Source: Rhizobium anhuiense (lineage in GTDB: Bacteria > Pseudomonadota > Alphaproteobacteria > Rhizobiales > Rhizobiaceae). From it: a stretch of DNA of 64,000 nucleotides. The position numbers were made by a program, and so were the translations under genes. The notes beneath the pieces are model-generated. The model did no database searches. It was not told the DNA's origin and saw nothing but the letters and a program-made list of their open reading frames with translations. Location of the stretch: NCBI RefSeq assembly GCF_003985145.1, contig NZ_ML133526.1, positions 162,026 through 226,025 on the forward strand. The letters are read 5' to 3'. Below are positions 16,519 through 26,233 of this stretch, piece by piece; position 1 is the stretch's first letter, and the number at the start of each line of letters is the position of its first letter.

Positions 16519-18045
16519 TCAGTCACGTCGCACTGCCAGGCTCGCCACGCCGACGATGCCGGCACGGCTGCCGAGCCTGGCGGGTACGAGAACGGGCGTC
16601 AGCCGGGCGTCGATACCCGCAAGGCAATCACGAATCCGGTCGAGGTAGGCCACTGCAAGGCCGATGCCGCCACCGATGACGATATGCTTGGGATCGAGCA
16701 TCATTTGGATATCGCAGCAGAGCGTCGCTGCGCGGAATGCCGATTGCGAGATGATCGCCTCGGCCCAGGCCTCACCGCTGTTGGCATGCTCGAAAACCTC
16801 GGCGGCGGTCGCCTGATGCCCGGCCTTTGCAGCCTCGGCCGCTATCCAGCGGCCCGACGTCTGGTCTTCCAAAGGCGACTGCCCGGCGGACGGACCACGG
16901 ATCAGCCCGAAATGACCGGCAAGCCCGGCAAGTGGGCGCCCGTTGACAATGATGCCGCCGCCGATGCCGGTCGAGATGGTGAGGAACACCAGATCGCCGC
17001 CATCGCCGGCACCAAACCTGTATTCTCCCCAGGCGGCCGCCTGCGCATCGTTGACGGCAAAAACCGGTTTACCGAAGGTCGCCGTCGCCTTATCGACCAG
17101 CGGATAGCGATCGGGAATGCCGAGCGTCGCCGGATTGAGCGCCGACCAGCATCCATCCTGAATGAAGCCCGTCACCGCGATGCCGACACGCGAATAGCGA
17201 TCCGTCCATGATCGGATAGAGTCGGCGATCATGGCAAGCCAGGCATCGGGGCCCATATCCCGCACCGTCGGCACCGTAATTTCAGCCAGCACTTCGCCGC
17301 CCCTGACCAGAGCCACCATCGTCTTCGTGCCGCCGATATCGATTGCAAGCGCCGTTTGGGTATCGTCGGCATCATAGGCCGCAGCGACGGCGTCGCGAAA
17401 CCACGACGTCACGTGCTCGGTGCGCGTGATCGCCGAGCCTACGACGACGGCAAAAGCCCCGGCCTTGGCTGCGGCGGCAGCCTGCTCCACCGTGCGGATA
17501 CGACCCTCGGCTATGACATAAGGCGTCAGCGTGTGCATGGCTGTGATCAGGCCGATATCCGGATCGACAGGCTCAGGCCCGCCGACATAGCCGGACAGCG
17601 TGGTGCCGACGAAATCGACGCCGGCCGCCAGGGCGTTGCGCGCATCTTCGAGGTTCGAACAGTCGGCCATCGTCAGCTTGCCCCTTGTCTTAATCGCCTG
17701 CACCAGATTCTGGACGGAGACGGGACGCAGGCGATCCGTGGCGTCGAAGGCGACGATATCGGCGCCCGCATCGACCAGCGCTTCGGCATCGGCAACGAAC
17801 GGCGTGATGCGCACCGGACTGTCATCGAGATCGCGTTTGACGATGCCGATGATCGGCACGTTCACGGCCGGACGAACGGCCTTCACATAGGCGATGGATT
17901 CGATCCGCAACGCTTTTGCACCGGCATCGACGGCGGCCTTGGCGAACCCCGTCACGAATTCAGCCGTGTCCGTAGGACCGCCCGGAACCGGCTGGCAGGA
18001 AACGATAAGGCTCTTTTTGATGTCGTCGCGCTGCAATCGTGACAC
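16519..18045 (-). CDS. nanEK: Bifunctional N-acetylmannosamine-6-phosphate 2-epimerase / N-acetylmannosamine kinase
   Basis: A 508-residue fusion. Residues ~1-225 are NanE: catalytic lysine in IIGIVKRD (K70) and acid in VIAEGR (E180). Residues ~232-505 are a ROK kinase: phosphate loop DIGGTKTMVAL (236-246) and STGIGGGIIVNG. Together the halves phosphorylate ManNAc and convert ManNAc-6-P to GlcNAc-6-P in sialic acid/ManNAc catabolism. The usual kinase zinc-binding CxCGxxGC cluster is missing: the segment after GHFGLIRGPS has no cysteine. The start is GTG at 18045 without clear spacing; a TTG nine bases later fits GGAG better. It is preceded by the GntR operator candidate and is first in an operon with the importer. 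Confidence 0.9.
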   Translation of the reverse strand: MSRLQRDDIKKSLIVSCQPVPGGPTDTAEFVTGFAKAAVDAGAKALRIESIAYVKAVRPAVNVPIIGIVKRDLDDSPVRITPFVADAEALVDAGADIVAFDATDRLRPVSVQNLVQAIKTRGKLTMADCSNLEDARNALAAGVDFVGTTLSGYVGGPEPVDPDIGLITAMHTLTPYVIAEGRIRTVEQAAAAAKAGAFAVVVGSAITRTEHVTSWFRDAVAAAYDADDTQTALAIDIGGTKTMVALVRGGEVLAEITVPTVRDMGPDAWLAMIADSIRSWTDRYSRVGIAVTGFIQDGCWSALNPATLGIPDRYPLVDKATATFGKPVFAVNDAQAAAWGEYRFGAGDGGDLVFLTISTGIGGGIIVNGRPLAGLAGHFGLIRGPSAGQSPLEDQTSGRWIAAEAAKAGHQATAAEVFEHANSGEAWAEAIISQSAFRAATLCCDIQMMLDPKHIVIGGGIGLAVAYLDRIRDCLAGIDARLTPVLVPARLGSRAGIVGVASLAVRRD

Positions 18046-18072
18046 TCCATTTCGGCATCACGATAGTTAGAA

Positions 18073-18106
18073 AATACCAGATTACAACCAGTTTATAACT
18101 GGTATT
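18073..18106. promoter_or_regulatory. GntR operator candidate upstream of nanEK
   Basis: A perfect 17-base palindrome ACCAGTT-TAT-AACTGGT (18087-18103) is nested in a longer one with arms AATACCAG (18073-18080) and CTGGTATT (18099-18106). It lies 28 bases before the nanEK start and right behind the GntR gene. CTGGTATT recurs at 18918-18925 before the GntR gene itself. The sequence resembles the TGGT...ACCA sites of NagR/DasR-type HutC-family regulators. Confidence 0.65.
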
Positions 18107-18854
18107 ATCGCCTCAGTTCGAAGACGAAGTCGTAAACGTCGCCCTTATAGCGGCTCTCGCAGTATTCGACGATCTGGCCGTCGCCGAGGAAACAACGGCG
18201 CTCTGTCATCAGCAACGGCGCTCCGGCATCGCAGTGGAGATGCTGCGCATCCTCCACCGAGGCCGCGCGTGAACGCATGCGCTGCACGGCGCGCTGCGGC
18301 AGGAAGCCCCGCGTTTCCAGCGTCTCGTAGAGAGAGTCGCCGACCATATTTGCCAAAGGTATGAAGTGAACCGGCACCGTTGAGGTCTCGACCGCAATGG
18401 GCACACCATCGGCGGTGCGGATACGCTTCATGCGCAGGATATTGCTATTTCCAGCAATGCCGAGCGCCATCATCTCGGTCGGAGACGGGCGGCTTATCTG
18501 CTTGGAAAGCCATATACATCCTGGAACGAGCCCCCGCGCGAGGATGTCTTCCGAAAAGCTGGTGAGCGTGGAAAGGGATTTTTCGACGCGCGATCCGACT
18601 TCCGTCTTGAAGCCGTGGCGGCGATTGAGGAAACCCTCTTCCTCGAGCAGCGCCAGCGCCTTGCGTATTGTCACCCGGGAAAGCGACAGCGTCTCGGCCA
18701 GAACACGCTCTCCGGGCAGAACGGCGCCGGCCTTAAGCGTATTCGAAAGGATCGCGGTTTCGATCGCCGCTTTCAGCCGCTTGTAGAGCGGCAGACCGGA
18801 TGCTGACACCTGCAATTCCTTACCAATCGCTTCGATCAGTTCATCTGTCGCCAT
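18105..18854 (-). CDS. GntR-family regulator, HutC/UTRA type
   Basis: A 249-residue regulator. The N-terminal winged helix (residues ~15-85) reads LPLYKRLKAAIETAILSNTL, then LPGERVLAETLSLSRVTIRK. The UTRA effector domain follows (NILRMKRIRTADGVPIAVET, and later YCESRYKGDVYDFVFELRR). The ATG at 18854 has GGGAGAA upstream and is preferred over one at 18881. HutC-type GntR proteins often sense sugar phosphates (NagR senses GlcN-6-P). Nearby CTGGTATT sites suggest it represses both itself and nanEK, and GlcNAc-6-P or ManNAc-6-P would be a sensible inducer, by inference. Confidence 0.92.
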   Translation of the reverse strand: MATDELIEAIGKELQVSASGLPLYKRLKAAIETAILSNTLKAGAVLPGERVLAETLSLSRVTIRKALALLEEEGFLNRRHGFKTEVGSRVEKSLSTLTSFSEDILARGLVPGCIWLSKQISRPSPTEMMALGIAGNSNILRMKRIRTADGVPIAVETSTVPVHFIPLANMVGDSLYETLETRGFLPQRAVQRMRSRAASVEDAQHLHCDAGAPLLMTERRCFLGDGQIVEYCESRYKGDVYDFVFELRR

Positions 18855-18916
18855 GATTTCTCCCGATACCGTCCGCGGCACATTCAGTTTTTTCTGTGGA
18901 ATGCACCTGGATCTAT

Positions 18917-18925
18917 ACTGGTATT
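18917..18925. promoter_or_regulatory. GntR half-site upstream of the UTRA regulator gene
   Basis: ACTGGTATT here repeats the arm of the palindrome at 18073-18106, 63 bases before the GntR start. It is compatible with autoregulation. Confidence 0.4.
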
Positions 18926-18988
18926 AGAATGAAAGGGCAATCGCCAGGCAGCGGACCAGTTCCGCGCTGCGATGCAAACTTGCCCATT

Positions 18989-19017
18989 TGACAGATATCC
19001 TACAAGTGGATATGTAG
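18989..19017 (+). promoter_or_regulatory. Promoter with embedded operator for the FCD regulator/dpp-like operon
   Basis: TTGACA (18989-18994) and TATGTA (19012-19017) are 17 bases apart. Between them, ATATCC (18996-19001) and GGATAT (19009-19014) form a perfect inverted repeat around TACAAGT. The operator would block polymerase, which suits autorepression by the FCD-type GntR protein whose gene starts 40 bases downstream. Confidence 0.6.
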
Positions 19018-19057
19018 ATTTCATCATATGGGCGAAACCAGAAGAAGACCGGGGTAA

Positions 19058-19801
19058 ATGACATTGAAATCGATGAAGCCGCTGACGCGCGCCCCGCTGT
19101 TGCACGTATCGGTCCAGGAAAGCCTGCGCGCCTATATCGATGATAATGGCCTGGCGCCCGGAACCCTGCTTCCGGCCGAAGGAGAGCTCGCCACCCAGCT
19201 CGGCGTCAGCCGCAATTCGCTGAGGGAAGGCATCAAGGCGCTGGAATCGGTCGGCGTGCTGGAGACGCGGCGCGGCGTCGGCATCTTCGTCAAGGCCTTT
19301 TCCTTCGAGCCGCTTCTCGACAATCTCGCTTACGGCCTCGGCGGCGCCCTGCGGCAGATCGAGGAGGTCCTCGAAATCCGGCGGACCTTGGAAGTGGGGT
19401 TGATCGGCAAGACGATCGAGGTGATCGCAGAGGAGGACATCGCCGAACTGCGCGCCACCGTCAACCGCATGCGCGCCCATGCCGAGCGCGGTGAAACCTT
19501 TGCGACAGACGACCAGCTGTTCCACCGACTGCTGTTTCGCTGCCAGGACAATGAGACGCTCGTGCGGCTGATCGATGTCTTCTGGCTCGCCTTCTACAAG
19601 GCATCGGATTTCGTCAACCTTGAAAATACCGATCCGATGGCGACGTGGCGCGATCACGCCGCGATCGTCGATGCGATCGAGGCAAGGGATCTGGAGGAGG
19701 CGCGCAGACGCCTGGATCGTCACTACGAGGGCATTGCCCGGGTGATTGCCAACAACAAGGCAAGTTCAAACATGGGAGGAACACATGAAAAGACTGTCTA
19801 G
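19058..19801 (+). CDS. GntR-family regulator, FadR/FCD type
   Basis: A 247-residue protein. The winged helix-turn-helix is at residues ~10-75 (LLPAEGELATQLGVSRNSLR, then EGIKALESVGVLETRRGVGI). The all-helical FCD domain follows (EVLEIRRTLEVGLIGKTIEV, FHRLLFRCQDNETLVRLIDV, WRDHAAIVDAIEARDLEEAR), with the metal-ligand histidine pattern of the family. FCD regulators usually sense carboxylic acids or sugar acids. Its 3' end overlaps the binding-protein start by 17 bases, so it is the first gene of the importer operon and probably its repressor. ATG at 19058 follows a GGGG sequence; MKPL at 19073 is an alternative. Confidence 0.92.
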   Translation: MTLKSMKPLTRAPLLHVSVQESLRAYIDDNGLAPGTLLPAEGELATQLGVSRNSLREGIKALESVGVLETRRGVGIFVKAFSFEPLLDNLAYGLGGALRQIEEVLEIRRTLEVGLIGKTIEVIAEEDIAELRATVNRMRAHAERGETFATDDQLFHRLLFRCQDNETLVRLIDVFWLAFYKASDFVNLENTDPMATWRDHAAIVDAIEARDLEEARRRLDRHYEGIARVIANNKASSNMGGTHEKTV

Positions 19802-21383
19802 ATTATCCGCCATCGCGCTTGGCGCCATGCTGTCGACGGTTGCCGTGCCGGCTCTTGTCGTCTCGGGCGCTGCAACAGAGGCTCAGGCCGCCACCCTGTC
19901 CGGCGGTTTCGATGTCGGCCCCGGCGGCTTCCAGGGCAATTTCAATCCGCTTGCCGCGACCGCCGGCTTCACCTGGCTCAGCATCTACTACGAACCGCTG
20001 GTCAGCTATGACGAGACGCTGCAGAAGGTGGTTGGCGCACTGGCAAGCTCCTACGAGGTCAGCCCGGATCAGATGACCTACACGTTCAAGCTCGCCGATG
20101 CCAAATGGCATGACGGCAAGCCCTTCACCGCCAAGGACGCCAAGTTCACCATCGGCCGTGCGATGGATGTGAAATCCGGCTCGGTGCTCGCCGCCCGACT
20201 GAAGGGCATATCGTCCGTCGAGGCGCCGGACGATCACACCGTCGTCATCAAGCTCAGCGCACCCAGCAGCAGTCTTCTCGACACGATGACCAAGGTGATG
20301 ATGCTGCCCGAGCATGCGCTCTCCTCCATACCGGCCGACCAGCTGGCGAAGAACACCTGGTGGTCCACCACCCCGATCGGCACCGGCCCGTTCAAATTCA
20401 CCAAATACGTCTCGGACCAGTATGTCGAACTTGCCGCAAACACCGATTATCGTGGTGGCAAGCCCGCCCTGGAACGCGTCATCAATCGCTATTTCGCCAA
20501 CCCGGCCGCAGCGATCGCAGCGCTGAGATCCGGTGAAATCCAGTTCACTTACGTCGATTCCAACGATGTGCCGACCTTCAAGGACAACAAGGACTTCAAG
20601 GTCATCGAAGGTGACTCTTTCGTCGTCAACTATCTCGGCTTCAACCACGATTCCCCGCTCTGGAAGGACGTGCGTGTCCGCAAGGCGGTGATGCACGCGA
20701 TCAATCGCGATGCCATCATCCAGAGCCTCTACGGCGGCGCGGCAAAGCCCGCCAACTGCGCCTATGTCGCCGAACAGCTGATACCGCCTGATATCGACAC
20801 CTACGCCTATGATCCGGAGAAGGCCAAGCAGCTGCTGACGGACGCCGGCTGGGATCAGATCAACGGCGCCAAGCCGATCACGCTTCTGACCTATTACACC
20901 ACCCCGCTGGCGACCAACGTCCTTGCGGCAGTCCAGGCAATGCTTGCCCAGGTCGGCATCAACATCGTCCCGCGCGCCGTCGATGCCCCGACCTATAACA
21001 GCATCGTGCTCAATGCGACGCCGGATATCGCCCAGTTCCAGATGGTCTATGCCGGGCTGCAGAACGGGCCGGATGCCGGCAGCATCAACGTCGGCCTCAA
21101 CGAGAAGCAGATCCCTCCGGCCGGACCGAACGTTGCCAGGGTTCGCATGCCCGACCTCACCAAAGCACTCGATAGCGCGCTTGCCGAGCCTGACAGCGCC
21201 AAGCGGAATACGGCCTACCAGGACGTCTGCAAGGTGATGAACACGAACCTTCCCTGGGCGACGCTCTGGGTGGCAAACCGCTACGGCATCGTCTCGACCA
21301 AGGTGAAGGATTTCGTCTGGACGCCGGCTCCGGGCGGCGGCCCCTACCAGGCCGACCCGCAGAAATGGTCGATCGCCGAATAG
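19785..21383 (+). CDS. Dipeptide/oligopeptide-type ABC substrate-binding protein
   Basis: A 532-residue family-5 solute-binding protein with a long signal peptide ending near ATEAQAATLSGG. Typical segments are YEPLVSYDETLQKVVGALAS, YTFKLADAKWHDGKPFTAKD, FKFTKYVSDQYVELAANTDY, and PLWKDVRVRKAVMHAINRDA. The family binds peptides, nickel, opines, oligosaccharides and, in Haemophilus ducreyi SatA, sialic acid. ATG at 19785 follows GGGAGGA and overlaps the regulator gene. Two lyase-like genes in the same operon suggest the ligand is a keto-acid sugar or related carboxylate rather than a peptide. Confidence 0.92.
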   Translation: MKRLSRLSAIALGAMLSTVAVPALVVSGAATEAQAATLSGGFDVGPGGFQGNFNPLAATAGFTWLSIYYEPLVSYDETLQKVVGALASSYEVSPDQMTYTFKLADAKWHDGKPFTAKDAKFTIGRAMDVKSGSVLAARLKGISSVEAPDDHTVVIKLSAPSSSLLDTMTKVMMLPEHALSSIPADQLAKNTWWSTTPIGTGPFKFTKYVSDQYVELAANTDYRGGKPALERVINRYFANPAAAIAALRSGEIQFTYVDSNDVPTFKDNKDFKVIEGDSFVVNYLGFNHDSPLWKDVRVRKAVMHAINRDAIIQSLYGGAAKPANCAYVAEQLIPPDIDTYAYDPEKAKQLLTDAGWDQINGAKPITLLTYYTTPLATNVLAAVQAMLAQVGINIVPRAVDAPTYNSIVLNATPDIAQFQMVYAGLQNGPDAGSINVGLNEKQIPPAGPNVARVRMPDLTKALDSALAEPDSAKRNTAYQDVCKVMNTNLPWATLWVANRYGIVSTKVKDFVWTPAPGGGPYQADPQKWSIAE

Positions 21384-21403
21384 GCGTTTTCCGCAAAGCC
21401 TTG

Positions 21404-21423
21404 AGGGTGGCTTCGGCCACCCT
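21404..21423 (+). promoter_or_regulatory. Intercistronic UUCG-tetraloop hairpin behind binding-protein gene
   Basis: AGGGTGGC (21404-21411) and GCCACCCT (21416-21423) pair perfectly around a TTCG loop, an extra-stable RNA tetraloop, 20 bases after the binding-protein stop and 30 before the permease start. Confidence 0.75.
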
Positions 21424-21453
21424 GACAAGACGGCCTGACAATACGGATTGCCG

Positions 21454-22413
21454 ATGCTCCGATACAGTCTCAGACGCCTGATCATGGGAATGGGCATGCT
21501 CGTCGCCCTGAGCATGCTGATCTTCCTGCTGCTGCGCCTGACGCCAGGCGATCCGATCGATGCCTATATCGATCCGAACCTGCCGATGTCACCGTCGGAT
21601 CTTGCCGATTTGCGCAGAAGCCTCGGGCTCGATCAACCCTTGCCCGTCCAGTATCTGGGCTGGCTGCAGCAGGCGGTGACGGGCAATCTCGGCTATTCGA
21701 TCAAGCGTCTCGACCAGCCGGTTCTGGGCCTGGTGCTATCGCGGATCGGGCCGACAGTGCTGTTGATGGGCACAGCCCTTGTCTTCGCCATCGTCGTCGG
21801 CATCGCCTGCGGGGTGATCGGCGCCGTCCGCCGCAATTCGCTCGCCGACCTCTCCCTATCGGTGGCTGCGCTTGCCGGCATTTCGAGCCCGGCATTCCTC
21901 AGCGCACTGCTCGGCCTTTATCTTTTCTCCGTCCGCCTGCACTGGATGCCGTCTGGCGGCATGCTAACGCCGGGCGAGGCGTTCTCGGTGGGCGACCTCC
22001 TCCATCATCTGATCCTGCCGGCGGCACTTCTATCCGTCGCGCAAGCTGCATTGATCATGCGCTACATGCGCGCTTCGCTGCTCGAAGTCCTGAACCAGGA
22101 TTACGTGCGCACGGCCCGCGCCAAGGGCGTGCGCGAATTCTGGGTCATCACCAAACACGCGTTGCGCAATGCGCTGCTTCCGATCGTCACCCTGATCGGC
22201 TCCACCGTCGGGCTTGCCATCGGCGGCGCCATCTTCATCGAGAGCGTCTTCAACTGGCCGGGCATGGGTCTTTTGCTCGTCGATGCCGTGCAGACCCGCG
22301 ACTACCCCGTCATCATGGGGGCGACGCTCGTCATCGGTACTTGCGTTATCGTCGTCAATCTTCTGACCGACATCACCTATGCGGTCGTCGATCCGCGCAT
22401 CAAGGTGGGCTAA
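21454..22413 (+). CDS. ABC transporter permease, DppB type
   Basis: A 319-residue inner-membrane permease. It has the DppB start RYSLRRLIMGMGMLVALSML, the PGDPIDAYIDPN periplasmic segment, and the conserved QDYVRTARAKGVREFWVITK loop leading to ALRNALLPIVTLIGSTVG. A TTG at 21448 would add two residues, but ATG at 21454 is the simpler start. It forms a heterodimer with the DppC-type protein encoded two bases downstream. Confidence 0.95.
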   Translation: MLRYSLRRLIMGMGMLVALSMLIFLLLRLTPGDPIDAYIDPNLPMSPSDLADLRRSLGLDQPLPVQYLGWLQQAVTGNLGYSIKRLDQPVLGLVLSRIGPTVLLMGTALVFAIVVGIACGVIGAVRRNSLADLSLSVAALAGISSPAFLSALLGLYLFSVRLHWMPSGGMLTPGEAFSVGDLLHHLILPAALLSVAQAALIMRYMRASLLEVLNQDYVRTARAKGVREFWVITKHALRNALLPIVTLIGSTVGLAIGGAIFIESVFNWPGMGLLLVDAVQTRDYPVIMGATLVIGTCVIVVNLLTDITYAVVDPRIKVG

Positions 22414-22415
22414 GC

Positions 22416-23294
22416 ATGCTGGCACGCTCCCCGCAACGCCGCAGCCCGGGGCCACTTGCCCGCGCTTTCGACCGTTTTCTGCTCAACCGCGCCGCCGTTG
22501 CCGGCGTCGGCATTGCTCTTCCGATGCTGCTGCTGATCCTCTCCTATCCGCTGTGGTGGGCTTTCCAGCCGAACGACATCGATCTTCTGGCGATGAACAG
22601 CGGCCCGACGGCAAAGCACTGGTTCGGAACCGACGGCGTCGGTCGCGATGTCTTTGCGCGCGTGCTCGAAGGCGGTCGGATTTCGCTTCTGGTCGCCGTC
22701 GCATCGACCACGCTTTCCGCGATCATCGGCTTTCTCTTCGGGGCCATCTCGGCGCTTGCAGGACGTTGGGCGGATGCCGTCTCGATGCGCTTCGTCGATC
22801 TGGTGATGACGCTGCCGCCTGTCATCTTCCTGCTTGTGCTCGCCTCGATTGCCGGCACCGGCATCTGGCCGACCGTACTCGTCATCTCGCTGCTCTCCTG
22901 GCCGCTGCTTGCGCGCATGATCCGCTCCCGGCTGCTGGAATTGCGTGAGCGCGACTTCGTCATGGCCGCCCGCGGCATGGGCGCCGGCATCGGACATCTG
23001 CTCTTCCGCCACGGCCTGCCGAACTCGATCGATATCCTCGTGGTCTATGCGACGCTGCAGATCGCCAATGCCATCCTGCTAGAGGCGGGCCTGTCCTTCC
23101 TCGGCCTCGGCATCGCTCCGCCGGCGGCTAGCTGGGGCAACATGCTGAACGCGGCCCGATCAACGGCCGTGCTCGAACAATATCCGTGGCAATGGCTCTT
23201 CCCCGGCACCGCACTGATCCTTGCCGTGCTTGCGATCAACTTCATTGGCGATGGCCTCAGAGACGCCTTCGACCCGCGTGCCGAACTGAACTGA
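22416..23294 (+). CDS. ABC transporter permease, DppC type
   Basis: A 292-residue permease with the DppC-specific HWFGTDGVGRDVFARVLEGG, the loop RERDFVMAARGMGAGIGHLL and LLEAGLSFLGLGIAPPAASW. The start at 22416, two bases after the upstream stop, gives the expected length; the longer frame upstream is antisense-like and rejected. It is part of the five-component importer 19785-26209. Confidence 0.95.
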   Translation: MLARSPQRRSPGPLARAFDRFLLNRAAVAGVGIALPMLLLILSYPLWWAFQPNDIDLLAMNSGPTAKHWFGTDGVGRDVFARVLEGGRISLLVAVASTTLSAIIGFLFGAISALAGRWADAVSMRFVDLVMTLPPVIFLLVLASIAGTGIWPTVLVISLLSWPLLARMIRSRLLELRERDFVMAARGMGAGIGHLLFRHGLPNSIDILVVYATLQIANAILLEAGLSFLGLGIAPPAASWGNMLNAARSTAVLEQYPWQWLFPGTALILAVLAINFIGDGLRDAFDPRAELN

Positions 23295-23312
23295 CAATCG
23301 AAAGAAGCGAAA

Positions 23313-24230
23313 ATGACCAAATTCAAGGGGGTCGTCCCTCCCGTCGTAACACCGCTCAATCCGGATTTTACCGTCGACTATCCTTCCTATACACGCGTGC
23401 TCGAACATCTGATCGGTGCCGGCTGCCATGGCGTATTCGTCCTCGGCTCGACGAGCGAGGTGATCTTCCATGACGAGAAGACCCGGCGCGAAATCATCGA
23501 ACATTCGGCCAAGGTGGTGAATGGCCGCGTGCCGCTGATCGTCGGCGTCATCGATCCGACCACGGATCGCGTCATCGCCCATGCAAAAGTCGCAAAGGCC
23601 GCCGGCGCCGACGCGGTGGTGGTGACGGCACCATTTTATACCGTCACCAGCCAGTCCGAGATCGTCGATCATTTCCGTTATGTCAGAGACGCGGTGGACG
23701 TTCCGCTGGTCGCCTACGACATTCCCGTTTGCGTTCACGTCAAGCTGCAGCGCCAGACCGTCGTCACGCTTGCCAGGGAAGGCGCCATCATCGGCCTCAA
23801 GGATTCCAGCGGCGACGACGGCAACTTCCGCTATGCGCTTCTCGACCTTGCCGAACACAAGGACGTCTTCCTGATGACCGGTTCCGAGATCGTCGTCGAC
23901 AACGCCCTGCTGATGGGCGCCCACGGCGTCGTTCCCGGCATCGCCAATGTCGATCCGCACGGCTATGTCCGCCTTTGGGATGCCGCGCAGCGCGGCGACT
24001 GGGTCGCCGCGAGGAAGGAGCAGGAGCGTCTCTGCCGCCTCTTCGAAATCGTTTGGGTTGCACAGAGCCGCGTCAGCGGCGGCGCCGCCGGCATCGGCGC
24101 CTTCAAGGCTGCCATGCGCAGCCTCGGCATCATCGACACCGCCGTCATGCCGCGGCCGCGTGCCTCCCTGAACGATGCCGAAACGGCGCGGATCGACGAG
24201 ATCCTGCGTGCGACCGGCTTGCTGAACTGA
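23313..24230 (+). CDS. Dihydrodipicolinate synthase/N-acetylneuraminate lyase family protein (first copy)
   Basis: A 305-residue class I aldolase-fold protein. It shows the phosphate/carboxylate loop LGSTSEVIF, the tyrosine motif VAYDIPVCVHVKL and the Schiff-base lysine in IIGLKDSSGDD. The YDIP-x5-KL pattern is closer to neuraminate lyase (YNIPALSGVKL) than to DapA, but activities in this family cannot be read from such motifs alone. It sits between permease and ATPase genes of the Dpp-type importer, so it probably cleaves or forms a 2-keto acid derived from the imported compound. Confidence 0.88.
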   Translation: MTKFKGVVPPVVTPLNPDFTVDYPSYTRVLEHLIGAGCHGVFVLGSTSEVIFHDEKTRREIIEHSAKVVNGRVPLIVGVIDPTTDRVIAHAKVAKAAGADAVVVTAPFYTVTSQSEIVDHFRYVRDAVDVPLVAYDIPVCVHVKLQRQTVVTLAREGAIIGLKDSSGDDGNFRYALLDLAEHKDVFLMTGSEIVVDNALLMGAHGVVPGIANVDPHGYVRLWDAAQRGDWVAARKEQERLCRLFEIVWVAQSRVSGGAAGIGAFKAAMRSLGIIDTAVMPRPRASLNDAETARIDEILRATGLLN

Positions 24231-24238
24231 GACGGCTG

Positions 24239-25255
24239 ATGGAACAGACCGCCGAACCCGTACTCGACATCAGGGGATTGCGAACGATCTTCCGCGTCCG
24301 CGGCGGCGAGATCACGGCGGTCAACGATATTGACCTCAGCATTGCCGCCGGCGAGACGCTGGCACTCGTCGGCGAATCCGGCTCCGGCAAGTCTGTCACC
24401 AGCCTGTCGGTCATGCGGCTGCTCACCCGCGGCATCGGTGCGATCGCAGCGGGTAGTATCCGCCTGACGACGCGCGGCGGCGCGGCCCAGGATCTTGTTG
24501 GCCTCGACGAAGAGAGCATGCGCAGGATCAGGGGCGACGACATCGGCATGGTGTTCCAGGAGCCTATGTCGAGCCTCAATCCCGTTTTCACGATCGGCGA
24601 CCAGATCGCCGAGCCGCTCCGCGTCCATCGCGGGGCGGACCGCAAGAAGGCGATGGACGCAGCCGTCGCGCTCCTTGAAAGCGTCGGCATTCCGGACGCG
24701 CGACGCCGTGCCGGCCAATATCCGCACGAACTCTCGGGCGGCATGCGGCAACGCGCCACCATCGCCATGGCGCTCGCCTGCGATCCGGCGCTGCTGATCG
24801 CCGATGAGCCGACCACGGCGCTCGACGTGACGATCCAGGCGCAGATTCTCGATCTGCTTCTCAAATTGCAGCGTGAGCGCGGCATGGCCATGCTCTTCGT
24901 CACCCACAATCTCGGCGTCGTCGCCGAAATCGCCCATCGCGTCGCGGTGATGTACGCCGGCCGGATCGTCGAAGAAGGGCCGGTCGGCGAGGTTTTCCGC
25001 AATCCGAGGCATCCCTATACCATGGGTCTTCTCGCCTCCATGCCTCGCCTCGGCGACGCCGCGCGGATGAAACAGGCCGGCGAAAAGCTCGCCGCCATTC
25101 CTGGCATGGTCCCGAGCCTGATGAACATGCCGAGCGGCTGCGCCTTTTCCCCGCGCTGCACATTCGCGATCGACGCCTGTCGCGCCGTCGTGCCTGGGCT
25201 CGAACAGGTCAATCCGCAGCACCGCAGCCGCTGCATCAGGTGGCAGGAGATCTAG
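24239..25255 (+). CDS. ABC transporter ATP-binding protein, DppD type
   Basis: A 338-residue ATPase with Walker A GESGSGKSVTSLSV, Q-loop FQEPMSSLNPVFTIGDQ, signature ELSGGMRQRATIAMALACD, Walker B LLIADEPTTALDVTIQAQ and the C-terminal oligopeptide-type cysteine cluster (GCAFSPRCTFAIDAC). The ATG at 24239 begins eight bases after the lyase stop; the longer in-frame extension overlaps the lyase gene and is not credible. The next gene begins directly after its stop. Confidence 0.95.
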   Translation: MEQTAEPVLDIRGLRTIFRVRGGEITAVNDIDLSIAAGETLALVGESGSGKSVTSLSVMRLLTRGIGAIAAGSIRLTTRGGAAQDLVGLDEESMRRIRGDDIGMVFQEPMSSLNPVFTIGDQIAEPLRVHRGADRKKAMDAAVALLESVGIPDARRRAGQYPHELSGGMRQRATIAMALACDPALLIADEPTTALDVTIQAQILDLLLKLQRERGMAMLFVTHNLGVVAEIAHRVAVMYAGRIVEEGPVGEVFRNPRHPYTMGLLASMPRLGDAARMKQAGEKLAAIPGMVPSLMNMPSGCAFSPRCTFAIDACRAVVPGLEQVNPQHRSRCIRWQEI

Positions 25256-26209
<954 letters not shown>

Positions 26210-26233
26210 TCCGTCATTCATTGGGGAAAACAG

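Noticed and set aside
19803..21515. 570-codon minus-strand frame opposite the Dpp-type binding protein
   Set aside because: Shadow of a gene with a clear signal peptide and family motifs; no ribosome site or domain on the minus strand.
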